NCBI GenBank assembly: GCA_033239525.1
Contig: BSYO01000009.1
Span: 18,559,299 to 18,623,298 of the forward strand
Direction of reading: 5' to 3'
Length of the DNA: 64,000 nucleotides
DNA from: Nepenthes gracilis
Lineage: Eukaryota > Streptophyta > Magnoliopsida > Caryophyllales > Nepenthaceae
Shown here: one piece after another, positions 22,785 through 36,400 of the stretch
Layout of the letters: each line of letters begins with the position of its first letter
Position numbering within the stretch: position 1 is the stretch's first letter
Position numbers and translations under genes: made by a program
Notes under the pieces: generated by a model
Databases searched by the model: none
Told to the model about the DNA's origin: nothing
What the model saw: the letters and a program-made list of their open reading frames with translations, nothing else

Positions 22785-25280
22785 ACTTGACAAACCAAAA
22801 CTTCTTTGTAATAGGACATTGAAAGAATATATGCTACATGGTTTCATAGTGCTTCCCATAAAAGACACACATACCAAACAAATTAATGAAAACCAGGCAA
22901 TCCACAATATTGAGCCAACCCACAATAACAAACCAAAGAATAAAGTTGACTCTTAAACTAAGCCATACTAGTAAACTGACTAAACATCAAGCTGAAAAAT
23001 ATGCAACGTCGACTTGGAAGAGAACTTGTCATGTGAATCTCAAGCCCAAAAATGTGATATGATCAATCCTATATGGGCAAAAATTTTGGCTGAGGAATGA
23101 ACGATCCCACTTGTAGCTTAGCTTGCGGTGACAGGTGCCAATGATTTCAATCTATTATAGCCTCAACCTTAGAACTCCACACAAGCATAGTGTCTAAGGC
23201 AATGTGATTAGAAAAGGTAGAGGCAAAGAAACATTACCTTCTCATCACCAATTATATGTTGAATAAAATATTTCAAGGACTACTGAAGGCTCATAATCTT
23301 CTTAAAACTCTAGAGGATAGGATTGTAAATTTTTGATAGTCCAAAAACACTAATTGTGTATATGGTATATCCAGACCCAATTGACCAAAATCGAGCTAGA
23401 GTTAGCACTAATAATTTTTCAAAAATGACGTGATGAAAAGGTCTTATTCCATATATAAATATTCTTTAAACCCAATCCACTGTCAAAACCTTGATTGAGA
23501 GCTTGCCTCCTAGAAACTTTTGCAAATTGCTTACTTTCATCCAATCCATGTTAGAGAAAATGTGGAAGAATATCATCAATTCTTTTAAGATAACGTTTGA
23601 AAGAATGAACAAGAATGTCAATAAGAATAAATATTAGAAAGGTTGAGAAGATTAATTATAATTTACTTATAAAAGACAATCATCTATTTTTCAAAATAAG
23701 ATTTTATAAGACACTCTATCCATAAAAGGTTAATCGTCCATTGAGGAGAGTCTAGAAGAGTTGAGAGGGACACTTAAATACCGAATAGACAAGGAGCTTA
23801 AAAACCTCTAATAGATTGGATGGAGCAAGCTACCATAGGTTCCACATCCAAAATGAAGATATCACTCTTACATACATTAGGTCTCAAGTCCAACAACGAG
23901 GAGAAAATAGAAAGGCTCCTCATAATGGTATGGATCAAATCCTGGATCTGTTATGCAAAGGTTAGCTTAATTTTTGTTTTCTCACATCTTCGATGGTGCT
24001 TAAACACAAATATTATTGCCAATATGAAATCTAATCACACCATTAAGCACCTTCACCTAGAAAACAAATGAACAAAGGGATAAGGGTTCCCCTTGTCTAA
24101 GTCCATGGGTCGACTCAAGTAACCAACATCTCCCCTTGATAGATAAGGAATAGGAAGGAGTGGTGACACATTGGCTAATTGATCTGACAAGGATAGGGGA
24201 AGCTGGAGACTTCCAAAGATGCCAAAATAAAGTCCGATTCGGAAAAGTTATATGCTTTTATCATATTAGTTTTTATAATGCATCTACCGAACTGTATTGA
24301 AGATAGCATTTATGTAAAAACTAAAGTCAAAATAATGTAGCCACCAATATGTTGTCCTTTAATAAAAGTAGTTTGACAAAAATCCATCAAAATGGGAAGA
24401 GTGACTTTAATTTTATTAGTAAAAATCTTTGAAATAATCTTATAAATAATGTGGTAATAGGAGAAAGGTTAGTAGTTGGAAACCTTTCATGAAGACCCAA
24501 CTTTTGGAATGAGGCAAAGAAGAATATAATTAATTTATTTATGTAAACACTCATGAATGAATAAGTCCCAAATTACCTCACAAATAAGGGGCCAATGGTA
24601 TCCTAAAAAGACTCAAGGCAGGCTGCCGAAAACTGTCTGGCCTAGGTGCCTTGGATTCTATAAAACCTAATACAGTGGCCTTGACAACCTCATTCGAGGG
24701 AATGGTCGAGAGGCCATTAAACAGCTGCACAGGTGCAGACTTATAGATCAAAGACTTAACATCTGCCATGGGAAGCTATCTAATAGGGGAGAAGATCCTA
24801 GGTATCTTGAACTAACAAAGCACTTCTAATTAGACCTCCAAACATGAGCAGGCAAGAGAACAAACACTTTTGACTAAAGATTTGATGAATCTATTATTAT
24901 ATTTCTCTGTAGAGCTTTGAAAAAAAAAAAAAAACTAGTACACTTATCTCCATCTTTAAGCTGTATTATCTTGTTCTTCTTCTTGAAGAAGTCCTCCTCT
25001 CTCCGAAGAGCCTCCAAGAACTGGATATGAGCACGATCCTCCTCCTTTATAAGATGATTGCTGAATGGATCAATGTTGGCAGCCTCCTGCAGGCCTCCAA
25101 GGTGGACTTTGCACAGCAAACATAAGGTCACTGACAAACATGGAATCCCAAGCGGTAGGACGACATCAGGGAAGGAAGGGTGGTTGGCAAAGAAGAAGTT
25201 GAATTTAAACATCCTTCTCATTCTACGAGGGTTACAATCTAGAAGGAGAAAGACATGACGAGTTGCAAAGAAGGACATAG
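22785..25280 (-). pseudogene. Reverse-strand plant L1 LINE remnant (RT ORF)
   Basis: Reading leftwards from 25280, the region between endonuclease and RT is open for 134 codons: FKFNFFFANHPSFPDVV, then DPFSNHLIKEEDRA and FLEALRREEDFFKKK, then QLKDGDKCTSFFF. An RT start follows at 24578-24769 (NEVVKATVLGFIESKAPRPDSF, matching the family's KAPGPDGF with G to R). Near 22885-22818 lies the zinc-finger-like end of plant L1 (CVFYGKHYETM-stop-HIFFQCP). Stops and shifts are frequent. The endonuclease part and a poly-A tail were not identified. The plus-strand frames at 23820-24071 and 25058-25258 are shadows. Confidence 0.82.
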
Positions 25281-25300
25281 TTTGAATTTAAACTATTAAT

Positions 25301-25605
25301 CATGATTCTATCTGGTTTCTTCTACGTACGGGATGGACCATCTCTTCAATCACACAAAATAAAAAAAACAACTAAAAAAAAAAAAAAGTAGTAAAGGAAG
25401 ACAAGATCATGTGACGAGTTGTCACAAAAGGATCGCTGACTGGGGAAGAGACAGACACCAACGAAGAGAGACAAGAAGGAGATAAATCTCCCTGAGAGAA
25501 GCTAAGATTATTATTCAAGATTCTATCTGGTTGAAAAGAGTTACTAAGTGGAATGGACCATCTCTTCAATTACACAAAATAAAAAAAACAACTAAAAAAA
25601 AAAGT
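25301..25605 (+). repeat. Direct repeat of about 80 bp, 225 bp apart
   Basis: GATTCTATCTGGTT, then GGACCATCTCTTCAAT(C/T)ACACAAAATAAAAAAAACAACTAA, occurs at 25301-25384 and again at 25529-25605. The sequence between is purine-rich. It lies just upstream (in element orientation) of the L1 remnant and may be its 5' leader. Confidence 0.7.
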
Positions 25606-25804
25606 CCTAAATAATGCAACGAAGAAGACAACCCTGTAAATAGCATCAAAATGAGAACAAGAAGAACAAAAGACAGAGTATAAGGATACACTTTGTCCTC
25701 AATTCAAAGCTTTCTTGTTTCATTTCTCTCTTGACCTCTTTGTGTGTTTCTCTCTATCTCTCAAAATAATGCCTCTTACAGCCAACACCCCACGCATCAC
25801 ACAT

Positions 25805-25828
25805 ACACACACACATATATATATATTA
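25805..25828 (+). repeat. Compound (AC)n(AT)n microsatellite
   Basis: About six AC units followed by about six AT units. Confidence 0.9.
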
Positions 25829-26280
25829 TAGGTCAGGGGAGGGGGTCAACTACCCTGTTTGTAGGATGGCCGTGACGGGGAAACTTGCCAACCATGGAGG
25901 ACAGCATTAAAATCTCCCAAGTGATGTTTTAGGTATAATGTTATTATTTATTGATTGTAGATGACAATATAAGATATATCAAATAAAATATAAAAATTTT
26001 TGACTTAAAAAACTAATATTGTTTATAATTGATAATTTCTTTTATTTAATTATTTGCATTTTCATCAATGATATCAATTGTTAGAGGTATATATTAATAT
26101 GTTACTAAAAGTATATGCAACTCTTAAATATCTCAATAAAAAAATTAATTTATAAAATTTATGAAAAAGAATTATATAATTTTCTCTTGTTAACAATATA
26201 GCATTTAAATTAGAAAATTTGTAAATATATGAAAGCATTATATAACTGCATATATCAACTAATATTATTTACAATAAGAA
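25829..26280. other. Intergenic, nothing recognised
   Basis: A short GC-richer stretch (25832-25920, with GGGGAGGGGG) is followed by AT-rich sequence. No coding or RNA signal seen. Confidence 0.5.
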
Positions 26281-27041
26281 AAATATTAGAAATTTGTCAT
26301 CCGGATACACCCGATCCAACACAGCGGAACAAATCTAAACATTTTCATCAACCGTCAACCACTAAATTTGTGAGTATAAAAAATAAATAATACATAATAA
26401 TTTTTAACGTGGAAAATCATTCTCAATTAAGAAAAAAATCAATGGATAAATTTTAAACAAATCTACTATAAATAATGCCGATTATAAAAACCCCCTTCAA
26501 AATCCCTTTACTCTAAACTCAAGTAAAGAATAGTTCAATACAACCCCCTCTCAATATACTTGACAACTCATAAGAGAAATACAATAAAAAAAGAGTAACC
26601 AAATGAAAATACCTTTCTAGAATCACCTCCAAAACAACGTATTTAATCTTGACGAAAGAATGAAACTCAAATTAGATATCGACCAAATGCCAAACATTTT
26701 TCTCTTCTCTCTTCTTCTCTCCTCTCTTTATGTGTGGCGCCCATTATGGAGAAAAATTTCAAAATCGTAACCCTAAACTGCGCGAGCCACGTTTTATACC
26801 GCATTCCGGCGATCGAGTGCCCGTTGAGCATGGAGCAAACGCACCAAGTCTAGAATTTGCGTCTCTTCATCGCTCGAACGAGAGGCGAGTATTAACAATC
26901 CTCCATTAATATGAAATTGGCGCTCGAGCCCTCAAACACCCGATTTGATCTTACCTTTTGGCCTTTTACCATGCGCATGAATACTCTTACACGAGTTTCG
27001 TGCAAATCTTGAATAACTTTTTATTTTTTGAATTATCAACA
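26281..27041 (-). mobile_element. Solo copia LTR, reverse, just upstream of the gene
   Basis: Reverse homologue of the 2406-11828 copia LTRs. On minus it starts TGTTGATAATTC at 27041, has the TATAAAACGTGGC word near 26800, a GA-rich leader (TC-rich on plus, 26698-26735) and ends through GGGTGTATCCGG near 26300. No internal region adjoins, so it looks solo. Flanks are A-rich and I could not fix a target duplication. Its transcription direction points away from the LETM1-like gene, and its 5' end lies about 400 bp from that gene's start codon. Confidence 0.75.
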
Positions 27042-27437
27042 AAAAAATAATAAAAAAAACTCAATAAAAAATTCTAAATATAAAAGAAGTAGTATGTTTC
27101 TGCATTATCAATAAATTGTTTTAAAAATGTAACTATTGTAATTTTTATAATTAATTTAAATACATATAATAAAATAGCTATATATTTTATTTTAATTATT
27201 ATTATCATTAAAAAATAATGCTACTTTTCTTCCGCGACACGGAGTGAAAGAAGATGGACCACGTATAAGGATAAGCCCCTATTGCCGTACGGCCCGCACC
27301 AGCTTTATGTGCTCCTCCCCGCATCTTCACATTTCTTGAACCACCGAGTATAATCTTACAGCTCTATAACTTCACCTTAATCCACCCCAAAAACAAACAA
27401 TCGGCGGATCCTCGAACTGAATTAATCTATCAAATCT
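27042..27437 (+). promoter_or_regulatory. Core promoter and 5' UTR of the LETM1-like gene
   Basis: CTATATATTTTA at 27178-27189 is a reasonable TATA box, which would place the transcription start near 27210-27220 and give a 5' UTR of about 220 nt in exon 1. CCACGTA (27260) and GGCCCGCAC (27292) are possible factor sites. These are sequence matches only. The upstream limit is set by the copia LTR ending at 27041, leaving an unusually short non-transposon promoter. Confidence 0.45.
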
Positions 27438-27478
27438 ATGTCAATCAAGTTGAATCAACATAATTTCATATCCCCAAG
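27438..27478 (+). CDS. Exon 1 coding part (start codon)
   Basis: ATG at 27438 opens MSIKLNQHNFISP and stops in phase 2 at CCCCAAG before GTTCGT. Joined to exon 2 it gives SPSSSSQWVAQ. The reading needs no other assumption, and upstream codons in exon 2's frame offer no better start. Confidence 0.75.
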
Positions 27479-30400
27479 GTTCGTACATTTTCTTTCCTCT
27501 TTTCTGTTTTTCTTCTTATGTTAGATACGCAGTGCCTTCACTGGCTAGGGTTTTTGTAGCCTCGATTTATTATTTTTTGATCTATTGCTTGTATGCGATG
27601 TTGTTGTTGTTCTTTTTAATTTGTTTAATTGGGATCTTCCAGAGAAATGATGTGATGAAACGGTGGTGGATCGAATATGTATTTGTCTAGTGTGATAAAT
27701 GCATTGCTTTTACTGTTAAATTTACCCTCTCGTTTGGCAAAATCATTCATTAGGTAATTGGATTGAATTGGAGTGGAAGGGAAGTAAAGGAAATGGAGTG
27801 AAATGAAAGTAGGGGAAATAGAATTTCCATTGTCTAGTTTCGCTGTCCTTTTTAGAAAGTGAGGGATAGTGGATTTTATTTGTTTGGATGCATGAGTGGA
27901 AAGTAAAGTAAAGTGAAACTATTATGAGTTATTTTACCTTTATATCCTTAGGAAGGAGATTATAAAACACTTTTCATACTTTTTAATTAGTTAATGAACA
28001 ACACAAAAGTTAATAGGTTCTTTTTAATTGGTTTTCTATTTTCTTGAGCAAAAAACAGATACTTGATTTTTTAAAATCCAGGTATAATTCACCCAGCAAT
28101 TATTATTTTTTTCTTTGAATATTGGTTTCAGCTCACTTGGGCACTTCCATCCGTTCTAAATTTCCTTTCTCTGTTCTAATTCTTTTGAAAAATAAAAAGC
28201 CTGCGTGATGCATTCAGTTTGAAATCCGACCAATACAAAAGGGGTTGTCCTCATAAAGTTGAAGTGAAGGAAATTGGCAAGGTATTAGTTAGAAATGTCC
28301 AACTGTATGAAGGTGGGAAAAGGGTAAAAAAGTAATTTAATTTTTTCTTCTTTTGATTTACCCCCATTACTCTCCAAATTGGAGGGTAATTTCTTTTGGT
28401 CCAAAAGGATGAAATGTAAATGTAATTTACTTTGCATTTCCTCCATTTCCTTTCATCTCCCTGCTACAATTTTACAACCAAATAAATAAAATACAATTTA
28501 CTTCCATTCAATTTCCTCCATTTCCTTCCATATGACTCAAAATAAACAAAGCAGTAGTTTCGCTGCAATTTGGAAGATGGATATGGCCTCTTCAATGTTT
28601 AAAGCTAAAGTGAATAGTAATGGTTTGGCTGTTTGTAACTGATTTTGCTATGTTGAAATGACATTAATTATTGTCTTGAAGAACCAGGAGACAAATCTCA
28701 GTCTAAACCAGGGTATATAATGAACTGTACATGCTTGATGTCGCAGTTGGGACTCAGGTTGGATAATGTTGTGGAGCTGATGTTGGTGGAGCAATGGAGG
28801 GGTAGATAAATAAGGGTGAAGTTTGAGTAGATATGCTCTCTTTATATATTGACATTTGGTTTTGTCATCTCATTTGTGCATTTATTTTATGTTAAGAAAA
28901 CTTTTAGTTATTTAATTTTTTGTGATGGAAATTTAATGAGAGAGCCCAACAATGAAACCAGCACTTTGCTTGATAGGATAGAAAGAGGTATAAGAAAATT
29001 AAACCAAACCAAATTAAGCCTTTTTCCACTAACTAGGACTAATTGCAGGATTCATTGTCCCCATTAAGAACCCATTGAGGGTTTTTCGTTGTTATGGATT
29101 TAAACTATACAAATGACCTCTGTATAATGTAATCGTAACGCTACGTAACTAGATCAATTTTGTATGAGGATTCAGATTAATCTTATCAATTAGAATAATT
29201 TATGGTTGGCTTGATTAGACCAATAGATCCTAAGATTAGGTTACCTTTTTATTATTTTATGTAGAAGTTATAAACATTGTTGTGAGGAAAAAAATCAGAA
29301 AAGTTGCTTAAAGGCGTCTTGCACTGTCAAATGTAAGTTGCACAAGAAAAATAATTAATTTAAAGTGATAAAAACCAGTTTTGCTGTATATGACAAATGG
29401 ATGAAGTCAGCCCTTTAGAAGGATACAATAGTTAAACATTTTCCAGTTTTTCCTTTTTTTAGCAAAATTGTTTTAATTGAATTCCTAACTTCTCCTATAT
29501 CATGAATGGCTGTGACAAGTCCATTATGCTGTGCCATTATTATAATTCCTCTGGCATGTAATATTATTTTCTCCTTCATCCCTTAGCAAAATGATAGCTC
29601 ATGATTGCTGTCAACATTTGATGCATGCAAGGGTCCTAACTGTCTTTGGAATTGCAGCTCATCAAGTCAATGGGTTGCACAAAGATCGATCAAAGTCCGA
29701 TATTTGTGCAAAGTGGTTGATTTCAATCATAAAATTTGCTTCCGGAATTGGAAAGGAAGGAGATGTTTTTTCAGGTGTACAGAGTTCAAGAACAGCAGTC
29801 TTAGTTGCAGTTGTGGGTTTGTTAGATTTGGGAAGCACCATTTAATTTCCCATAAATCGAAAAGGATAGGGACCCTCTTGCTACTTGCTTCTACAAATGA
29901 TGGTGTAACAGTCAATGGAAATCCACAAACTTGTGCAAGTAGTAATGTTGAAGCAATGAGAATCAAACTTGATCAATCTTTGCAAAGCGAAGACTACAAT
30001 GATGGACTTGTCCAATCATTACATGATGCAGCAAGGGTCTTTGAGTTGTCAATCAAGGAACAAAGCTCGTTATTGAAAATATCCTGGTTAACAGCAGCAT
30101 GGCTTGGAGTGGACAAAACTGCATGGGCAAAGGCACTCTCTTATCAGGTTTGTTATCCAGAAAAACCAGGATAGCAATGCATTAAATATCATGTTTCCTG
30201 TGATTAGGTTGCTAGTTTTCTAGTGCATAAATCATATCCCTGAATGAATGTAAGACTAAGACTGGAACATAGATCCTAAAGTTCTGTTCTTTCATGATAT
30301 TATCAAATAATTGTTGCTGCAAATTATCTGGCTTCTGATAAAAAAAATAATCTTGCAAAGCATGGAGAAATGCGCTGAAAATTTGATATTTCTGAAATTC

Positions 30401-33400
30401 ATCGTACTTATCCAGGAATCACTCCTTTGGAAAGTTTTTGACATGCAGTTTTAAATCATAAGTATATAGAATATTTTTTCAACTTTGATCAATAGATTAT
30501 AACCTATTTGTAGAGAGAGAAGTGTTGGAAAATAAGTTGACAACACATTGTTCAAAATAAGTGTTGAGATAAAATAATCACCCAGTTGACGTTAAATAAT
30601 AACCAAAAATGAGAACCGGGGTCAAGTTTATAATGATGTTGAATTTTGTTACCCAGCTGTATATTGAGAATAGTTACTTTGTTGAAGTTGAGGCCTCTTT
30701 GTGTTTTTAGCATGTGTAACCTCAGTCTAGGAAAAAATTAATTATACTATTACTTTTGAAAGTCGAGGTTTAAGTGATCATTTAGGTAGATATGATTATC
30801 ACCTAATATCTTATCCCTCACAAAAATGTTCTCATTAGATTTATGATTGTCTAAACTAATTGGAATTTTATGATGCACCAGAAGCATTATGTAGGCTTTA
30901 ACAAGCCTGCTAGTTTTTTTGCTGCATACCTGAGAGTGAAGATAGGCAGTTGAAGATAAATGATTTAGGAGGCTAATGCTTGCTTGGATCTCGGAACCAG
31001 ACCAGACAAGTGTTCTTAAGTGAATAAAGATGTTGAATTTCAGTGTGCGTGCTTATAAACCCGCTTTTAACAAATAGGACCAGATGTAACGGCACATTTG
31101 GTTATTGGAATGGAATAAGGTGGGAATAGAATAGTTATTTTCGGTGAATTGAATAAGATGAGAATAGAGTTGGGAATTGTTATTTTCATATTTGGTTGTT
31201 GGAATAGAATAAGTTGGGAATTAGTATTCTAATATTTTGTTTGTAGAATAAGGTAAAAATTTGTCGTAATGACTTTTTTGCCCTTATTTAATGAAAAAGA
31301 TATTCTCTTTCCTTATATATATATAATATTCATTATTCTAAATTATTATTTAGTATAATATATATTTTTATCATAAAAAATATATATTTAATAAATATTT
31401 GATATAATATATATAATTGAATATATATTTCATATATATATCAAATATTTATTAATTATTTGATATAATATTACGTATTATTAAATATTTATTAAATATT
31501 ACATATATATAATATTACATGTATATAATAAATATTTGTTAAATATAATTATTAAATAATTATATATTAAATAATTACGTGTGTGTGTGTGTGTGTGTGT
31601 GTGTAACAGCATTTTCGAAATATAAAAAAATTGATGTGGGAATAGTTATTCCTAACCACCCGGGAATAACTAATATCAATGGAGAGGTGGTAATAGTTAT
31701 TCCTTGGAATTTATGAGTAATTATTCATTCGGGAATATTTATTCCTTGTCAAAATGTAACCAAACAATAGAATAAATATTCCCGAAAGAATAAGGTGGGA
31801 ATATGAATTCTATTCCCACCAACTAAACGTGGGGTGAGTGTTTCTAGAATTCTTGCATTTGAAGTAGAGGCCTTTTGGTTCCAATTTATACCAGCTATAA
31901 ATTTTGGGGAAAATTTGATTGTACTACTACAAATACTACGTAAGAGGCTCTAGGTTTACATGATCAGTAGGCTCATATGACTACATATAATGCCTCTGCT
32001 TGGAAAAAGGTCTGTTGTATTGTCTATATTGCTGGGAACAGGATGGAAATCTGGGACACAAATTTAATCGGTAAGGGTTATCAAATTATCATTTATGTTG
32101 TTGGATGCTTTTCTTTTTTTTTTTTTTTTGTAGGGAAGCTATTCAGTATTTTCACTTCAAACAAACCTTAGCACATTGAAAACCCTAAAATAAATGGAAA
32201 GTGATGTAATCATTTTCTGCTAAGTATTATCACCTAACTACTACATCTTAGGTAATGCAGTTTGGAAAATATATGTTCCTCCCCACAATGTTATGCTCAC
32301 TTTTTGTTTATTAAGGGACAGCTAGCATTCCAGGATCAATCTCTTGTGGGAAGGGACTACTGGAACGTAATGAAGATGATGATTATAGCATTGGATTCGA
32401 TAATGACGATGTTTTGGAGTGTGATAGGGTCTCCTGATTGGAAGCTTACAATCTAATTTTGATTGTGTAAATGAGAGTCCATTGGAGGCTGTCACTCCTC
32501 TAGTGGTTTGTGCAGCTGAAGAAATAGAGGGGCCTGGGAAAACTGTAGGTTTTGGTGATTTAAGGAGGATGTCGGCCTTCCGGGACTTCCATTTGGAGTT
32601 GGTTGCACAGCAAATAAGGAAGTGGATATTTCAACCAACTAAAATAGATTTTAGATGGGTATGAGTTGACGTTCGAAAATGGATCACTGGGATTGTACTA
32701 CAGGAAATGGATGGATTATAGTAATTGTAAGTTTTTGGATCTGTCTTTTGCGGGAAATGAAGATAAGTTCATGAAAATATTGAGGACATTAAAATGAAGA
32801 TGCTGGAGTACCACGCTAATAATTGCAGGAATATGTGTGAAAAGCAGCCTGAAAGGTGGGGAATGCAAAATGCTCAAGTGGAACGTTAATTATACCAAGG
32901 ATTGATTTTGATTTCCGGTGGTAAATTAGATTTTTAATTGTGGTGTCTTTTTGACTTCTTGTTGATGGATTGTGACTGGTGGGATAGATTGTAGTTTTTA
33001 TCTTCTTGTTGTCTTTATCAAAATAAATTTTTTACTACTTATCAATTAAACAAAAAAGGCTGGTATTCTACACTATTTGATATGAGAGGATCTGATGCAA
33101 ACATCAGAGATATTCTAAATTAAAAGTGATTTGAGATTATTTGATTTTGATTTTATTTTATTTGTTTGGAAACTTTATTTTATTGGATTTTAAGAGATTT
33201 TATTTGATAAGATTTTATTTTTTTATTTTATGAAATTACGTCATATTATTTCTTCATTTTGATGTATCATTAGTTAAAAAATTATAGTTGTTTCCTAATT
33301 AACTTAGGAGTAAGGTTTTTCTATATAAAGATTATATTTCTAATGTTGAAGGTATTATTAATGAATTGAATGAATAATTGAGCGATTGTGAATTATTTCT

Positions 33401-36400
33401 CTCTCTATTAATCTCTGCTTCTCTTCTTTCAATTCACTTTCCTTTCCCCCAACTTCTTCTCCTTCTCATCCCCTACTTTCTTCTTCCCTGCATCAAATTT
33501 GGAATCAGATATAAGTTCCCTTTCCCTGCATCAAATTGTGATTGCCTTTTTCTCTCTTGTTCCTTGTGCTTCTTACCTCTCTCTGTTCACTTCCTATTGT
33601 CCCCCATTTCTCCTTCTCTCCCGCCTTCCCTGTACCACCCCCTCCTTGCATCAGGATCTAGTAGAGCTAGATGTGTTTATTCTTTAGTAATTGGCTCATT
33701 CTTTCTTTAGTTTTTCCTCTAACCTTCAGATTAAAGAACTCGGGGCAATACTTGCAAGTGACTAGATGAAAGGGATGGCTGATCGATAGTAGTTTAGGAT
33801 TTTGGATATGAGTTTTGTGTCTTGTAATTAGAACAATAGTTAATAACAATTCCAACTTATTTAAATTATATTATATTCAGCTTATGATGATGTATAATTT
33901 TTGGTCAATTTTCTGTAGTTTGATTGGATTATGATTTAGCTTATTCTGATTTAGTATAGATGCTTTTCCTTACAAATGATCGAGGTTATGTGTGTTGGTA
34001 TTTAAAGTCATTTTTGGGTGTGGCATTTCAGATATTATGAATTAACGTATATTTATTCAAAAATTTTGTCAGTTTATGATATTTGTAGGTTGCGTCCCGA
34101 CAAAACAATTACATTTTTGGTTGAAACAAATACGTATAAATTTCAGATGATTAACGAATTCTAATATATTTCAAGATAATTAAGGATTAAGAAAATTATC
34201 AATGGGACCTCAAGATTGGGGACGTGACAATTGTAGAGTACAATTTTGATCCGCAAGAGTGTGCGACTAATTGAAGCTCGGGTTTTGTATACTTCCACAT
34301 AACCAAATGTCATACACTATTATTTGAAATTCATAGGTGCACTGTCATACGTAAATTTATAAGCAGGGATGAACACCATTTTTAACCCGTGGATGATGTA
34401 TTCAAACCTCGATTATCACTATAATATACTAAAATATGTCATAATATATCTCCATCAATTCTCTACAATTGTCTGTGTATAATCAAATGGGAAACTTAAA
34501 TATAAACATATTTTTTGTATTTTCTCATACCAGAGAAAATATCATTATATTCAACATATATAGAGTTTTCGTTGGCTTTGCTTAAAATTGATGACATGTA
34601 GCAATTCATAAACTTGTAGGAAAAATTGTATAAATTTTGTTAAAATATGCAGAAAGTGTATTGCAAAATTTACAACATACTGAAGCTATAATCTTAGAAA
34701 ATTATAATAAATTAGTAAACTTAACATAATTTCATCAATTTATTTCAAACATGAGGTATGCAGGAACACATGTATTAAAATCAAGGACATGTAAGAGAAT
34801 TTAAACATAATTTAAAGGATATGTGCATATTATTGTAGAAAATCGGCTCTTAAACATGATGTGCATAAATTGAGGGCATGTTTTTCATGAAAGTTGTATG
34901 AAATGAAAATGGGAATACATGCATGTGAGGTTTAAATATTTCATTTGTGAAATTAGAGTATATATGAGCATTTAGAACAATAAATCTTATGGAAATCAGA
35001 AAAGAACAGCAATAAGAGAATGAGGGGCTTGGTTGGTTTATATTTGGAATCATAAAAAATCTCTTGAATGTCACTTAAATTCTCCTTTTCTAGCTTTCTC
35101 TATCTTCATTTCTTCTCTTTCTCTCATTTCTCTCTAGATTTTGTAGAGAATGACTGAAATCAGCCAAAAGAGGCCTTATATAGAAAATTGACACATGTGC
35201 ACCTGCCAAGTGTGCGTCAAGCGCTAAGGCAAAACTCATACAGCGCAAAAGCAACTGTTAAGCGTTCATTAGGCATGTCCATTTGGCCACAAACCCTTAG
35301 TACGTCTTTCGGGTACACTTCGAGTATAACCAATCTACCTAAAATACGCACGAGCTCCCTAGAGACTTCATTCAGGTGCATCCTCAATGTCCAAAATACA
35401 CATATACGCACATCAGGTGCATATTGGGCGTCACTTAGTCTAATATGACCTAGTCATAATATTGACTTTGACCCAAAACCTTATTTGGCATTATATATTC
35501 ATTAATTCAACTTAATTAATCATCATTTAGAAATAAACTTGAGATCCATAACAATTTTGTTATTGTCATAGTTGCTATTATTGTTATATTTTTTTCTGCT
35601 GCTAGTCTTGATTTTCCTTGTTTAAAAATGCAAATTGATGATAAAAAAAATTATGCCTGTTATTGATCAAGGCTAATAAATACCAGGAAAGTTTGAATTT
35701 CTTGAACTGTCATCCCTGTAATTCTGCTGTGTTCTGTGCATTTTTTTAGATATCTACTTCATCTTTTGAGAAAAAAGTTTCAGTTGATGAAATATAGTTT
35801 TTAAAGAAAGTAAATTTAAAGTGTTGGACATCATACATTAGGGGATGATGTTTTATGTTTGCCCATCTTCTAATACCAAAAGTGAAAAATCTGCTTTACC
35901 AGGCTGACAAAATTATGGGCACTTGGTAGCAAAACTGAAATGTTTATTTATAGAAAGAGTCATTTTTGTGGAATGTCCCAAGAAGGGACATTTCTTATGG
36001 AATGGTTGGGGTTGGGAAGGAGAGGAAGTGTTGACTATGAATGTGAATGCTCACACATGCTTATAAAGGAAGAAACGTTCACTCTTTCAAAATGTAAATC
36101 ATTTTAGCAGAAAGGGGTTTTTTGAATAAATGGATAAAAGGGTGTATGACAACTTCCAAAGTTTCTATGATTGCTCATGGAGGACCAAACCACTATTTCC
36201 TCCTCCTAGGTATTTTTGGCTATGTGATCTATTCTCACCATTACTTTTCATAGTTGCAATGGAAATATTCAGTCGTTTTATTGATGATGCAGTGGAGGGT
36301 TTTTGAATGGTTTGGTTTTTATGATGGGAAATGTGGATAAACAGCTTATTTTGGTCTCGCATTTGTTAATTGCAGGTAACATGTTTGTTTCCTCCGATGC

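Noticed and set aside
24874..25278. 134-codon minus open frame as a host gene
   Set aside because: Its residues match the endonuclease-RT linker of plant L1 elements and downstream RT is broken, so it is LINE debris.
33378..33710. 110-codon open frame rich in Ser, Leu, Pro and Phe
   Set aside because: It is the CT-rich leader half of the 33093-33653 LTR-like element and continues past its end; no protein character beyond base bias.
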